Positions 17,508 to 27,275 of a DNA stretch of 64,000 nt are shown here, in pieces. Within the stretch, counting starts at the first letter, position 1, and each line of letters begins with the position of its first letter. Both the position numbers and the translations under genes were made by a program. Source of the stretch: Bacillus sp. CHD6a (GTDB taxonomy: Bacteria > Bacillota > Bacilli > Bacillales > Bacillaceae_I). The notes beneath the pieces are model-generated. The model was given only the letters and a program-made list of their open reading frames with translations, did no database searches and was not told the origin of the DNA. Location: NCBI RefSeq assembly GCF_001293645.1, contig NZ_LBMD01000006.1:186001-250000 (forward strand). Reading direction: 5' to 3'.

Positions 17508-18512
17508 ATGAAAAAACCAAAAAAGATAGTGGAGTTCCCTAATCTAAAGCAGAGACTGCTGGAAAAAGCGATGCAAATGATGAAAGAAAAAAAGTTTTCT
17601 GATGCGTTGGAGCTCTTTGAACAGGCCCGGGAAAATGACTATGCCTATGCGGAAGTGGAGCTTGGCATGGTAGTTTGCTATATGGAACTTGGTCAGTTAA
17701 CAGAGGCAAAAAACCGTTGTAAAAAAATGCTTAGGGAAGATGTTGGAGAGTATTTTCATGTGCTTCAGATATACATAACGATTCTCATCCAGTTAAAAGA
17801 GTATGCAGAGGTCAAAACCACGATTGAAGCAATCCTTGAAGAAGACAAATTGCCTGCACAATATGCGCAGAATTTTTATCAGCTCTTGGAGTTTGCCAGA
17901 AAGATGCTGCCTTCAGAAGAAAATGAATCAATAGAACCAGATTATCATGACCAAGAGGATGAATTGTTTTTACTTCATGAAGGGACTGTCCAAAAGCAAT
18001 ATGAACTCATCCAATCGTTGAAGCACCGCAACATTCGGCCGCTCATCCCTGACATTCAACAATACTTAGAGGATGAACTAAAGCACCCTGTTCTCAAAAC
18101 CTTTTTGATTCATATTCTAGTTGAACAAGGCTGGGACAAGGAGACAGAAGTTATAAAAATGGGTCAACGAACGATCATTGTTCCTTCCAATTTAAAAAGT
18201 GGTGAAGAAGATCCTTTCTTAAACAAAATTATCTCTATACTGGAAGATAAAGTGGAAAGTGACAATCCCACTTTATACGAAGGTTTAAAAGAAATGCTTG
18301 TCCGCATACATACGGTTCAATTTCCCATTCCATTCACACCAGACAAACCGGAAGTATGGGCCGCTGGCTTGCATAGAGCTGGGGTGGAACTATTTGGTTT
18401 GGAAGCAAGCGACGAAGAGTTGGCAGCGCAATACCACGTTTCTGCTCTAGAAGTGAAGTCTGTCACACGGGAGATCAATAAGCTTGAAGATTTTTCATAT
18501 TTACGATTATGA
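17508..18512 (+). CDS. ysoA: TPR-repeat protein YsoA
   Basis: 334 residues from ATG 17508 (MKKPKKIVEFPNLKQRLLEK). Helical tetratricopeptide-like repeats fill the N-terminal half (for example EKKFSDALELFEQARENDYA and LGQLTEAKNRCKKMLRED). No catalytic motif and no signal peptide, so probably a cytoplasmic scaffold. It precedes tig as ysoA does in B. subtilis. The ribosome site (AGGACGG) is weak; 24 codons further upstream remain open, so the start is uncertain. Confidence 0.82.
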   Translation: MKKPKKIVEFPNLKQRLLEKAMQMMKEKKFSDALELFEQARENDYAYAEVELGMVVCYMELGQLTEAKNRCKKMLREDVGEYFHVLQIYITILIQLKEYAEVKTTIEAILEEDKLPAQYAQNFYQLLEFARKMLPSEENESIEPDYHDQEDELFLLHEGTVQKQYELIQSLKHRNIRPLIPDIQQYLEDELKHPVLKTFLIHILVEQGWDKETEVIKMGQRTIIVPSNLKSGEEDPFLNKIISILEDKVESDNPTLYEGLKEMLVRIHTVQFPIPFTPDKPEVWAAGLHRAGVELFGLEASDEELAAQYHVSALEVKSVTREINKLEDFSYLRL

Positions 18513-18521
18513 GGCTATGTG

Positions 18522-18549
18522 TTGAACTCATCTGGGATTATGTTATAAT
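18522..18549 (+). promoter_or_regulatory. Sigma-A promoter of tig (extended -10)
   Basis: TTGAAC (18522-18527), a 16-bp spacer and TATAAT (18544-18549) preceded by TGT, an extended -10. It is about 180 bases before the tig start. Confidence 0.8.
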
Positions 18550-18581
18550 GTAAGGGTTGTAAACTGTATATACGATATAGG

Positions 18582-18620
18582 TTCTTAAACTAACCTCTTG
18601 TAACAAGGGGTGTTTAAGAC
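18582..18620 (+). promoter_or_regulatory. Long hairpin in the tig 5' leader
   Basis: TCTTAAAC and GTTTAAGA close a stem, and CCTCTTG / CAAGGGG pair inside it with loop TAA. There is no T-run, so it is not an ordinary terminator. A second hairpin, ACAACCACCATGTTGTGGTT, follows at about 18650. The leader of about 175 bases is long for tig; any regulatory role is inference. Confidence 0.5.
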
Positions 18621-18731
18621 TGTGTACTTGCAGCAAAAATGTAGAAAACAACAACCACCATGTTGTGGTTCATCAGATTAGATAGTGTGTCATCATTATC
18701 TTTTTTGAAAATAGATGTTGGAGGGAAAATT

Positions 18732-20018
18732 ATGTCTGCTAAATGGGAAAAGTTAGAAGGTAATCAAGGTGTATTAACAGTTGAAGTAGATGCTGACACT
18801 GTTAACAAAGGTCTTGACGCAGCATTCAAAAAAGTAGTTACAAAAGTTAACGTACCAGGATTCCGTAAAGGGAAAATTCCTCGTGGAATGTTCGAACAAC
18901 GTTTTGGTGTAGAATCTTTATATCAAGATGCTCTTGATATCATTCTTCCAACTGCTTACTCTAACGCAGTTGTGGAAACTGGAATCGAGCCTGTTGATCA
19001 ACCAGAAATCGACATCGATACAATCGCTAAAAACGAAAAGCTAGTTTTCACTGCTAAAGTAATCGTAAAGCCTGAAGTTAAACTTGGCGAATACAAAGGA
19101 TTAGAAGTGGAGCGTCTAGACGCTAACGTTACGGACGAAGATGTAGAAGCTGACTTAAAAGGCCTTCAAGAGCGTCAAGCTGAGCTTGTTGTAAAAGAAG
19201 AAGGAACTGTTGAGAACGGCGATACAGTTGTAATGGACTTTGAAGGATTCGTAAACGGCGAAGCATTCGAAGGCGGAAAAGCGGAGAACTATTCTTTAGA
19301 GATCGGTTCTAACACGTTCATCCCAGGTTTCGAAGAGCAATTGGTAGGTCTTGCAGCTGGAGCGGAGAAAGAAGTTGAAGTATCTTTCCCTGAAGAGTAC
19401 CACGCTGAAGAGCTTGCTGGTAAGCCTGCAGTATTCAAAGTAACGGTACACGAAATCAAAACAAAAGAACTTCCTGCACTTGACGATGAGTTCGCGAAAG
19501 ATGTAGACGAAGAAGTTGAAACGCTTGAAGAGCTTAAAGCAAAAACAAAAGCTCGTCTTGAAGAATCTAAGAAAACAGAAGCTGACAACCACCTTCGCGA
19601 CACGCTAGTGGACAAAGCTGCTGCTAATGCAGAAGTGGAAATCCCTGATGCAATGGTGAAAACTGAAACAGACCGCATGGTTCGTGAATTCGAACAACGC
19701 CTTCAAATGCAAGGTATGAACATGGAGCTTTACTTCCAGTTCTCCGGTCAAGATGAAGAAGCTCTTCGCACTCAAATGAAAGAGGATGCAGAAAAGCGTG
19801 TGAAAATGAACCTTACGCTTGAAGCGATCTCTAAGCTTGAAAACATCGAAGTAACAGACGAAGAAGCAAACGAAGAAATCGAAAAAATGGCTGGCATGTA
19901 TAACATGTCTGTTGACCAAATCAAGCAAGCATTAGGTAGCTTGGAAGGTCTTAAAGAAGATTTGAAAATCAGAAAAGCAATTGATTTCCTTGTAGAAAAC
20001 AGCAAAGATGTTGCATAA
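18732..20018 (+). CDS. tig: Trigger factor (ribosome-associated chaperone)
   Basis: Binds nascent chains at the ribosome exit and has prolyl isomerase activity. 428 residues from ATG 18732 behind GGAGGG; the 24 codons upstream are leader. The ribosome-binding signature [17 protein letters not shown] is near residues 43-60, the FKBP-type domain ([20 protein letters not shown] and [10 protein letters not shown]) spans about 150-245, and the helical C-terminal arms follow. Next gene is clpX, as in many bacteria. Confidence 0.97.
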   Translation: MSAKWEKLEGNQGVLTVEVDADTVNKGLDAAFKKVVTKVNVPGFRKGKIPRGMFEQRFGVESLYQDALDIILPTAYSNAVVETGIEPVDQPEIDIDTIAKNEKLVFTAKVIVKPEVKLGEYKGLEVERLDANVTDEDVEADLKGLQERQAELVVKEEGTVENGDTVVMDFEGFVNGEAFEGGKAENYSLEIGSNTFIPGFEEQLVGLAAGAEKEVEVSFPEEYHAEELAGKPAVFKVTVHEIKTKELPALDDEFAKDVDEEVETLEELKAKTKARLEESKKTEADNHLRDTLVDKAAANAEVEIPDAMVKTETDRMVREFEQRLQMQGMNMELYFQFSGQDEEALRTQMKEDAEKRVKMNLTLEAISKLENIEVTDEEANEEIEKMAGMYNMSVDQIKQALGSLEGLKEDLKIRKAIDFLVENSKDVA

Positions 20019-20031
20019 TAGAGAATAAGAG

Positions 20032-20064
20032 ACAAGGCGCGACTTGATCGTGCCTTGTTTTGTA
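20032..20064 (+). terminator. Terminator of tig
   Basis: ACAAGGC-GCGACTTGATCGT-GCCTTGTTTTG, 13 bases after the stop; the T-run is short. Confidence 0.75.
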
Positions 20065-20124
20065 CCATCTAGACCTTTTTTAAAAGCTCTGTTGACGAAT
20101 ATAGTTAACTTCAAAAAGTTTTAT

Positions 20125-20260
20125 AGCTGTTGATTGGAGCATCGGGCGTAGACTCCTTCGGGAGGCAGCGCTTAGAGGAGACCCCGCAGGCGTAGCCGAA
20201 GGAGGCTCACGTCAGCCCCGAGGAGAGCGAAGCCCGGTGCGGAAATCACCAGCGGTGTTT
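20125..20260 (+). repeat. Dispersed intergenic repeat between tig and clpX
   Basis: A full-length copy: AGCTGTTGATTGGAGCATCG at the left, GCGGAAATCACCAGCGG at the right, core GTAGACTCCTTCGGGAGG, GAGACCCCGCAGGCGTAGCC and GAAGGAGGCTCACGTCAGCC. A near-identical word, AGACCTTTTT(T)AAAAG, lies on both sides (20071-20086 and 20264-20278), as a target duplication would. Confidence 0.88.
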
Positions 20261-20518
20261 AACAGACCTTTTTAAAAGTAAAGTTTTCCGCTTTTTCCAT
20301 TCATCACTGTGTTAGTAAAATGAATTCATGGATACAATAGTACGGACCCATCTTCTAAAATATCCATACATAACCAAAGTGTAATTATTAGAAATGTTAG
20401 GCTTAAATGTGGTAAAATGCAGTACATAACTATTTTTTAAGAGTGATGAGTTTTTCTCATTTTTTAGGAAACCAGCCGATGGATGGGAAAAGAGAGAAAT
20501 GATAAGGGGTGAAACAAT

Positions 20519-21787
20519 TTGTTTAAATTTAATGACGAAAAAGGACAATTGAAGTGTTCTTTCTGCGGAAAAACACAAGATCAAGTTCGTAAACTTGTAG
20601 CAGGTCCAGGCGTATACATATGTGATGAATGTATTGAACTTTGTACGGAAATCGTAGAAGAAGAGTTGGGTACAGAGGAAGAAGTAGAATTTAAAGACGT
20701 TCCAAAGCCAAAAGAAATTCGCGATATCTTAGATGAATATGTTATTGGTCAGGAGTCTGCGAAGAAATCTTTATCTGTAGCGGTTTATAACCACTATAAG
20801 CGTATTAACTCTAACAGTAAGATTGATGATGTAGAGCTAGCAAAGAGTAATATTGCCATGATCGGACCAACTGGTAGCGGTAAAACTCTTCTTGCTCAAA
20901 CACTTGCAAGAATCTTGAATGTACCATTTGCGATTGCAGATGCGACTTCCTTAACAGAAGCTGGTTATGTTGGGGAAGATGTAGAAAACATTCTTTTAAA
21001 ACTGATCCAAGCTGCCGATTATGATGTGGAGAAAGCTGAAAAAGGAATCATCTACATCGATGAAATTGACAAAGTAGCGCGTAAATCTGAAAATCCATCC
21101 ATCACACGTGATGTATCTGGTGAAGGTGTACAGCAAGCGCTATTGAAAATTCTTGAAGGTACTGTTGCAAGCGTTCCTCCACAAGGTGGACGTAAGCACC
21201 CACATCAAGAATTCATCCAAATCGATACCACAAATATCCTATTTATTTGCGGTGGTGCATTTGACGGAATCGAACAAATCATCAAACGCCGTCTAGGTAA
21301 AAAGGTTATTGGCTTCGGTACTGCGGAAACAAAAGCAGATGATTTAGAGCAAAAAGAATTGCTTGGAAAAGTATTGCCGGAAGATTTACTTCGTTTCGGT
21401 TTAATTCCGGAATTCATCGGCCGTCTTCCTGTTACAGCAAGCTTAATGCCGCTTGATGAGGATGCTCTAATTGAAATCCTTACTAAGCCTAAGAATGCAC
21501 TTGTAAAGCAATATCAAAAAATGCTTGATCTTGATAATGTGGAACTTGAGTTTGAAGATGGTGCATTGTCTGAGATTGCAAAGAAAGCGATCGAAAGAAA
21601 AACTGGGGCGCGTGGATTGCGCTCTATCATTGAAGGGCTTATGCTTGATGTAATGTATGAGTTGCCTTCACGTGAAGATATCAAAAAGTGTGTAATTACA
21701 GCTGAAACAGTTGCGGATAATGTTGCACCTAAATTAATTTTAGATGATGGTTCTGAGTTGAAAGAAGACGAAAAGACTTCTGCTTAA
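20519..21787 (+). CDS. clpX: ATP-dependent Clp protease ATP-binding subunit ClpX
   Basis: The AAA+ unfoldase that feeds ClpP. 422 residues, starting at TTG 20519 about ten bases after AAGGGG; the protein begins [20 protein letters not shown] as in other bacilli. The N-terminal zinc domain has Cys14, 17, 36 and 39; Walker A is GPTGSGKT, Walker [10 protein letters not shown], and pore/RKH-type motifs follow. The tig-clpX-lonB-lonA series is the B. subtilis order. Confidence 0.98.
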   Translation: MFKFNDEKGQLKCSFCGKTQDQVRKLVAGPGVYICDECIELCTEIVEEELGTEEEVEFKDVPKPKEIRDILDEYVIGQESAKKSLSVAVYNHYKRINSNSKIDDVELAKSNIAMIGPTGSGKTLLAQTLARILNVPFAIADATSLTEAGYVGEDVENILLKLIQAADYDVEKAEKGIIYIDEIDKVARKSENPSITRDVSGEGVQQALLKILEGTVASVPPQGGRKHPHQEFIQIDTTNILFICGGAFDGIEQIIKRRLGKKVIGFGTAETKADDLEQKELLGKVLPEDLLRFGLIPEFIGRLPVTASLMPLDEDALIEILTKPKNALVKQYQKMLDLDNVELEFEDGALSEIAKKAIERKTGARGLRSIIEGLMLDVMYELPSREDIKKCVITAETVADNVAPKLILDDGSELKEDEKTSA

Positions 21788-21794
21788 CCACCAC

Positions 21795-21828
21795 AAAAGC
21801 ACTTTCCTACGGGAGAGTGCTTTTTTTG
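21795..21828 (+). terminator. Terminator of clpX
   Basis: AAAGCACTTTCC-TACG-GGAGAGTGCTTTTTTT, eight bases after the stop. Confidence 0.9.
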
Positions 21829-21848
21829 AATGAAGAAACACATAAACA

Positions 21849-22232
21849 CCGTCGATTTCCCCTCCAGGCGCTTCGCTTGCCTGCGGGCGGTCCGTGAGCC
21901 TCCTAACAATACTTCATTGCCATTTAAAACTTAAATCAGATAATACTTGGAAATTTGAGCTGTTGATTGGAGCAAAAGACGAAGACTCCTCGAAAATGCT
22001 ACGCATTTTCTTCGTGCGATGAATCGCTGCCGAAGCCTTCCTTGTCCTGAGGGAGATAGCGCTAGGTGGAGACCCCGCAGGTGTAGCCGAGGAGGCTCAC
22101 ATCAGCCCCTAGGAAAGCGAAGCCATTTGCGGAAATCAACAGCGATGTTTAAACAATTTCAAAATCAAAGACTTTTTCAATGGCTTCCTTCGTAGCAGTG
22201 TCTCTCCGCGCCTTCCACACCAATCAATAAAC
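21849..22232 (-). repeat. Reverse-oriented repeat split by an inserted second copy
   Basis: The left part (21849-21905: CGTCGATTTCCCCTCCAGGC ... GTGAGCCTCCT) and the right part (about 22193-22232: CTCCGCGCCTTCCACACCAATCAAT) together make one reverse copy. Between them sits a forward copy (21958-22150) with AT-rich flanks. The flanks GCCATTTAAAA (about 21920) and TTTTTCAATGGC (about 22180) are inverted and match those at the 41.7-41.9 kb nest. Confidence 0.7.
21958..22150 (+). repeat. Dispersed intergenic repeat carrying a 55-bp internal insert
   Basis: Ends AGCTGTTGATTGGAGC and GCGGAAATCAACAGCG. The usual GACTCCT-GAGGGAG is interrupted at 21991-22045 by a 55-bp segment that starts with a perfect hairpin GAAAATGC-TAC-GCATTTTC; CCT is repeated on both sides of it. 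The copy at 37.25 kb carries the same insert at the same point. Confidence 0.88.
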
Positions 22233-22369
22233 CATCTACATTCACTTCAGTTATACCCTCCAATCTTTTCGCAAAAAGCCTATTTTAACCAAATATTTTT
22301 TATTGGATTATTACCCAATCCCACGGAGATACTACCATATAATCACATCAAGAATGCAGGAGGGTTTCT

Positions 22370-24055
22370 ATGTCTTTTACAGGTATAGCACTGTTCATAC
22401 AGCTTTTCTTCGGGGTCATTATTGGCCTTTATTTCTGGAACCTGCTCAAAAACCAACGGACGCAAAAAGTAACGATTGATAAAGAATCGAAAAAGGAAAT
22501 GGAACAACTAAGAAAAATGAGAAGTATTTCACTCTCAGAGCCACTTGCAGAGAAAGTAAGGCCAACAAGCTTCAAAGAAATAGTGGGGCAAGAAGATGGA
22601 ATCAAGGCATTGAAAGCGGCTATTTGTGGGCCAAACCCTCAGCATGTCATCATTTATGGACCTCCAGGAGTAGGAAAAACTGCTGCTGCAAGGCTTGTTC
22701 TTGAAGAAGCCAAAAAGAATCCAAAGTCTCCATTTAGAGGGTCTGCTGTTTTTATTGAATTGGATGCAACAACTGCTCGTTTTGATGAAAGAGGGATTGC
22801 AGATCCGTTAATTGGTTCTGTGCATGATCCAATCTACCAAGGTGCTGGCGCAATGGGACAAGCTGGTATTCCCCAACCAAAACAAGGAGCTGTAACACAT
22901 GCGCATGGAGGAATGCTTTTCATCGATGAAATCGGGGAACTTCATTCCATTCAAATGAACAAATTACTTAAAGTCTTGGAAGACAGGAAAGTATACTTAG
23001 ACAGCGCGTATTACAGTGAAGAGAATAACCAAATACCAACGCATATTCATGACATTTTCCAAAATGGTCTGCCTGCTGATTTTCGCCTTGTAGGTGCAAC
23101 CACCAGAACGCCTAATGAAATTCCACCTGCCATTCGATCTAGATGTATGGAAGTTTTCTTCCGTGAGTTGGATCAAGAAGAATTGGAAGCCGTCGCTAGG
23201 AATGCTGCATCAAAAATCAATATGATGGTCGAAGAAGAAGGAATCAGCCTGCTTGCTTCCTATACAAGGAACGGTCGTGAAGTGGTAAACATGATGCAAA
23301 TTGCTTGTGGACTCGCAATTACTGAAGACCGCGACACAGTTAAGATTGAAGATATTGAATGGGTGATTCACTCTAGTCAGTTGGCACCTAAATACGAAAA
23401 TAAAATAAAAGAAGCGGCACAGCCTGGACTAGTGAACGGGCTGGCAGTTTTCGGACCTAACTCAGGAGCGCTTCTTGAAATTGAAGTGACCGCCATTCCT
23501 ACCGAAGAGAAAAAGGGTACGGTGAACATCACAGGAATTGTGGAAGAAGAAAGCATGGGTAATCAAGGGGGCAAATCCATACGGAGAAAGAGTATGGCAA
23601 AAGGCTCTATTGAAAACGTTATTACTGTCTTAAGAAAGCTCGGCGTACCTGCTGCTGATTATGACATCCATGTCAACTTTCCTGGGGGAATCCCAATTGA
23701 TGGGCCTTCTGCAGGAATTGCAATGGCAACGGGAATCTATTCGGCCATCTTCAAAATTCCTGTCAGTAATCTTGTCGCAATGACAGGAGAAATCAGTATT
23801 CACGGAACAGTTAAACCAATTGGGGGAGTCATACCTAAAATAAAAGCAGCAAAACAGGCTGGGGCAAAGAAAGTCATCATTCCCGCTGATAACATGCAAT
23901 CCATAATTAAGGAAATCGATGGCATTGAAGTAATCCCGGTAAAAGAATTTCAAGAAGTCTTGGATCTTACCTTATTAAGAGAAAAGATTATGGAAACGAG
24001 CGTAGAAAGCATTTTGCATGCTCCAATGAGCATTCCGAAAACCGAATCCATGTAA
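22370..24055 (+). CDS. lonB: Lon-like ATP-dependent protease LonB
   Basis: 561 residues. An N-terminal membrane helix (GIALFIQLFFGVIIGLYFW) comes first, then AAA+ with Walker A GPPGVGKT and Walker B GGMLFIDEIGE, then a Lon protease domain whose Ser is in IDGPSAGIAMATG and Lys in GGVIPKIKAAKQAGAK. In B. subtilis LonB is made in the forespore under sigma-F. RBS CAGGAGGG. Lies upstream of lonA, separated by a terminator. Confidence 0.95.
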   Translation: MSFTGIALFIQLFFGVIIGLYFWNLLKNQRTQKVTIDKESKKEMEQLRKMRSISLSEPLAEKVRPTSFKEIVGQEDGIKALKAAICGPNPQHVIIYGPPGVGKTAAARLVLEEAKKNPKSPFRGSAVFIELDATTARFDERGIADPLIGSVHDPIYQGAGAMGQAGIPQPKQGAVTHAHGGMLFIDEIGELHSIQMNKLLKVLEDRKVYLDSAYYSEENNQIPTHIHDIFQNGLPADFRLVGATTRTPNEIPPAIRSRCMEVFFRELDQEELEAVARNAASKINMMVEEEGISLLASYTRNGREVVNMMQIACGLAITEDRDTVKIEDIEWVIHSSQLAPKYENKIKEAAQPGLVNGLAVFGPNSGALLEIEVTAIPTEEKKGTVNITGIVEEESMGNQGGKSIRRKSMAKGSIENVITVLRKLGVPAADYDIHVNFPGGIPIDGPSAGIAMATGIYSAIFKIPVSNLVAMTGEISIHGTVKPIGGVIPKIKAAKQAGAKKVIIPADNMQSIIKEIDGIEVIPVKEFQEVLDLTLLREKIMETSVESILHAPMSIPKTESM

Positions 24056-24059
24056 ATGG

Positions 24060-24095
24060 TAGGCAGGCCTTGCGATGGTCTGCCTGTTTTTCTTC
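24060..24095 (+). terminator. Terminator of lonB
   Basis: AGGCAGGCC-TTGCGAT-GGTCTGCCTGTTTTTCTT, immediately after the lonB stop. Confidence 0.88.
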
Positions 24096-24297
24096 CCTAA
24101 GCTTTACTTATTGCACTAATGTCTTGAAAAAGGTAAAATTTTTACTACCATTTCTATATTAAGTTAGGCAAAATTGTAAAAGATAATAAAACAATCTCTT
24201 TTATAAAGTTAAACGGTCTCTTTAATTAGACAGGGCTATTTAATTAGGATAGAATTGAACAAAGATACATAAAGGAAGAGCGTACGGGGGTGTTACC

Positions 24298-26622
24298 ATG
24301 GCAACAAATAAGGAATATCATGTTCCATTATTGCCTTTAAGAGGACTGATGGTCTATCCGACAATGGTGTTACATTTGGATGTCGGAAGAGAGAAATCGA
24401 TAGAAGCGTTAGAGCAAGCGATGTTAGGAGACGACATTGTCGTACTTTCTACACAAAAAGAAGTAGGAACGGACAATCCTACAAAAGAGGACCTATACTC
24501 TTGGGGTACTTTGACAAAAGTGAAACAAATGTTAAAGCTTCCTAATGGTACGGTTCGTGTCCTGGTTGAAGGGCTCGAACGTGCAAAAATAGAAGAATTT
24601 ATCGAAAAAGATACACATTGGGAAGCCAAGCTTTTGACTTATCCCGATACAGAAGAGAAAGATCCGGAAGACGAAGCCTTAATGAGAACTTTGCTGGATT
24701 ATTTCCATACATACACAAAGCTCTCCAAAAAGACAACGGTCGAAACCTATCATACCGTTTCAGATATAACAGAGCCTGGAAGAATGGCCGATATCATTAC
24801 GTCACACTTACCTATTAACATGAAAGAAAAACAGGACATTCTTGAAACGCGAGATGTGAAAGAGCGACTGAACAAAGTAATCAAGCATGTAAATAATGAA
24901 AAAGAAGTACTGCAATTAGAGAAGAAAATCGGTTTACGAGTGAAGCGTTCCATGGAACGTACACAAAAGGAATATTACCTTCGTGAGCAGATGAAAGCAA
25001 TTCAAAAAGAGCTTGGCGACAAGGAAGGTAAAGGCGGAGAAATTGAGGATCTAAAAGAGAAACTTGAAAAGATCGGCATGCCGGAAAATGTGAAAAAGAC
25101 TGCATTGAAAGAAATTGACCGCTATGAAAAAATTCCATCGAGTTCCGCTGAAAGTTCTGTTATCCGCAACTATATTGACTGGTTGTTAAACCTGCCTTGG
25201 GAAGAAGCAACAGAAGATCAATTAAATATTATCAGAGCAGAAGAAATCCTTAATGAAGACCACTTCGGTCTGGAAAAAGTGAAAGAACGTGTGTTGGAAT
25301 ATTTAGCGGTTCAACAGCTGACCAAATCACTGAAAGGTCCGATTTTGTGCTTGGCGGGACCTCCGGGTGTCGGTAAAACTTCCTTGGCACGATCCATTGC
25401 TAAATCCTTGGACCGCAAATTTGTCCGTGTTTCTCTTGGTGGAGTTCGGGACGAATCTGAAATACGCGGTCACCGTAGAACGTATGTTGGTGCCATGCCG
25501 GGACGAATTATCCAAGGTATGAAAAAAGCGGGAACCATTAACCCTGTTTTCCTTTTAGATGAAATAGACAAAATGTCCAATGATTTCAGAGGTGATCCAT
25601 CCTCTGCATTACTGGAAGTATTAGATCCTGAACAGAACTTTAATTTCAGTGATCACTATATCGAAGAACCTTATGACTTATCCAATGTCATGTTTATTGC
25701 CACGGCAAACAATTTGTCGACAATTCCTGGACCTCTGCGTGATAGAATGGAAATCATTACGATCGCAGGTTATACAGAAATAGAAAAGTTAAATATAGGG
25801 AAAGACCATCTGCTACCTCGTCAGGCAAAGGAGCATGGTTTACAGAAGAATCTTCTGCAAATAAGAGATGAGGCATTAATGTCCATCATCCGCCACCATA
25901 CTCGTGAAGCAGGCGTGCGTAGTTTGGAAAGACAACTTGCTTCTATCTGCAGGAAAGCTGCCAAACTCATCGTTTCCGGTGAGAAGAAAAGAGTAGTCAT
26001 TACGGAAAAAAACCTTGCTGATTTCCTTGGTAAGCCGAAATTTCGTTACGGACAGGCGGAAGAGGAAGACCAGGTTGGGGTGGCAACAGGCCTTGCCTAT
26101 ACAACTGTAGGTGGCGATACGCTATCCATAGAAGTATCCTTATCACCAGGTAAAGGGAAACTTATGTTAACCGGTAAGCTTGGGGATGTGATGAAAGAGT
26201 CTGCCCACGCAGCATTTAGCTTTATTCGCTCGCGAGCAGACGAATTGAATATTGATCCTGATTTTAACAATAAAAATGATATCCATATTCACGTTCCAGA
26301 AGGTGCTGTTCCAAAAGACGGTCCATCCGCCGGTATAACGATGGCGACTGCCCTAATTTCTGCATTAACAGGCAGACCGGTCAAAAGAGATGTTGGAATG
26401 ACGGGGGAAATCACGTTAAGAGGGCGTGTGCTACCAATCGGCGGATTAAAAGAAAAATCCCTGAGTGCACACCGCGCAGGCCTAAAAAAGGTTATACTAC
26501 CTAAAGAGAATGAAAAAGATTTGGATGATATTCCAGAAAGTGTGCGAAAGGATTTAACGTTTGTTTTAGTATCACATTTAGATCAAGTGTTAGAACACGC
26601 ATTAGCAGGAGAGAAAAAATGA
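24298..26622 (+). CDS. lonA: ATP-dependent protease La (LonA)
   Basis: 774 residues, the full bacterial Lon layout: N-terminal substrate domain (about 1-200), coiled coil, AAA+ with GPPGVGKTS and a DEIDK Walker B, and the C-terminal protease with catalytic Ser in [10 protein letters not shown] and Lys in [17 protein letters not shown]. Degrades damaged and regulatory proteins in the cytoplasm. The start is ATG 24298 after GGGGGTGTTACC. Its stop overlaps the engB start (ATGA). Confidence 0.97.
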   Translation: MATNKEYHVPLLPLRGLMVYPTMVLHLDVGREKSIEALEQAMLGDDIVVLSTQKEVGTDNPTKEDLYSWGTLTKVKQMLKLPNGTVRVLVEGLERAKIEEFIEKDTHWEAKLLTYPDTEEKDPEDEALMRTLLDYFHTYTKLSKKTTVETYHTVSDITEPGRMADIITSHLPINMKEKQDILETRDVKERLNKVIKHVNNEKEVLQLEKKIGLRVKRSMERTQKEYYLREQMKAIQKELGDKEGKGGEIEDLKEKLEKIGMPENVKKTALKEIDRYEKIPSSSAESSVIRNYIDWLLNLPWEEATEDQLNIIRAEEILNEDHFGLEKVKERVLEYLAVQQLTKSLKGPILCLAGPPGVGKTSLARSIAKSLDRKFVRVSLGGVRDESEIRGHRRTYVGAMPGRIIQGMKKAGTINPVFLLDEIDKMSNDFRGDPSSALLEVLDPEQNFNFSDHYIEEPYDLSNVMFIATANNLSTIPGPLRDRMEIITIAGYTEIEKLNIGKDHLLPRQAKEHGLQKNLLQIRDEALMSIIRHHTREAGVRSLERQLASICRKAAKLIVSGEKKRVVITEKNLADFLGKPKFRYGQAEEEDQVGVATGLAYTTVGGDTLSIEVSLSPGKGKLMLTGKLGDVMKESAHAAFSFIRSRADELNIDPDFNNKNDIHIHVPEGAVPKDGPSAGITMATALISALTGRPVKRDVGMTGEITLRGRVLPIGGLKEKSLSAHRAGLKKVILPKENEKDLDDIPESVRKDLTFVLVSHLDQVLEHALAGEKK

Positions 26623-27203
26623 AAGTAACACAAGCAGAAATAGTCATAAGTGCCGTAAAACCAGAACAATATCCAAGTGAGCTTTTGCCGGAATTCGCCT
26701 TGGCGGGCCGGTCCAATGTAGGAAAGTCATCTTTTATCAATAAGATGATCAACCGAAAGAACCTTGCAAGAACTTCCTCCAAACCGGGAAAAACACAAAC
26801 ATTAAACTTTTACCTGATTAATGAAATGTTGCATTTCGTCGATGTACCTGGTTATGGTTTTGCAAAAGTCCCGAAATCCGAGCGTGATGCATGGGGCAGA
26901 ATGATGGAAACCTACTTAACAAGCAGAGAGCAGCTTCGAGCTGTCCTTCAAATAGTAGACCTTCGCCACCCACCATCTAAGGATGATGTTACGATGTATG
27001 AGTACCTGAAGCATTATGAGCTTCCTGTAGTCGTCATCGCAACGAAAGCAGACAAAATTCCTAAAGGCAAATGGCAAAAACACTTAAAAGTAATAAGAGA
27101 AACCCTCGGAATGGATAAAGAAGACGAACTAATTCTCTTCTCTTCCGAAACAGGACAAGGCAAAGATGAAGTCTGGGGCATGTTGCAAAAAAGAATGAAG
27201 TAA
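26619..27203 (+). CDS. ysxC: Ribosome biogenesis GTPase EngB/YsxC
   Basis: 194 residues, essential for 50S subunit assembly in bacilli. G1 [11 protein letters not shown]2/G3 region [11 protein letters not shown] and DVPGYGFA, G4 ATKADK are all present. The four-base ATGA overlap with lonA shows co-translation. A terminator follows, after which the B. subtilis order is broken by five inserted genes before hemA. Confidence 0.97.
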   Translation: MKVTQAEIVISAVKPEQYPSELLPEFALAGRSNVGKSSFINKMINRKNLARTSSKPGKTQTLNFYLINEMLHFVDVPGYGFAKVPKSERDAWGRMMETYLTSREQLRAVLQIVDLRHPPSKDDVTMYEYLKHYELPVVVIATKADKIPKGKWQKHLKVIRETLGMDKEDELILFSSETGQGKDEVWGMLQKRMK

Positions 27204-27208
27204 AACCG

Positions 27209-27250
27209 AAACTGCGAATCAGAGAATGAATGCTCTGAACGCAGTTTTTT
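27209..27250 (+). terminator. Terminator of lonA-ysxC
   Basis: AAACTGCG-AATCAGAG...CTCTGAA-CGCAGTTTTTTGG, a two-part stem with a T-run, six bases after the stop. Confidence 0.85.
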
Positions 27251-27275
27251 GGTTTAAAGTGAGGAGTAAATCAAA

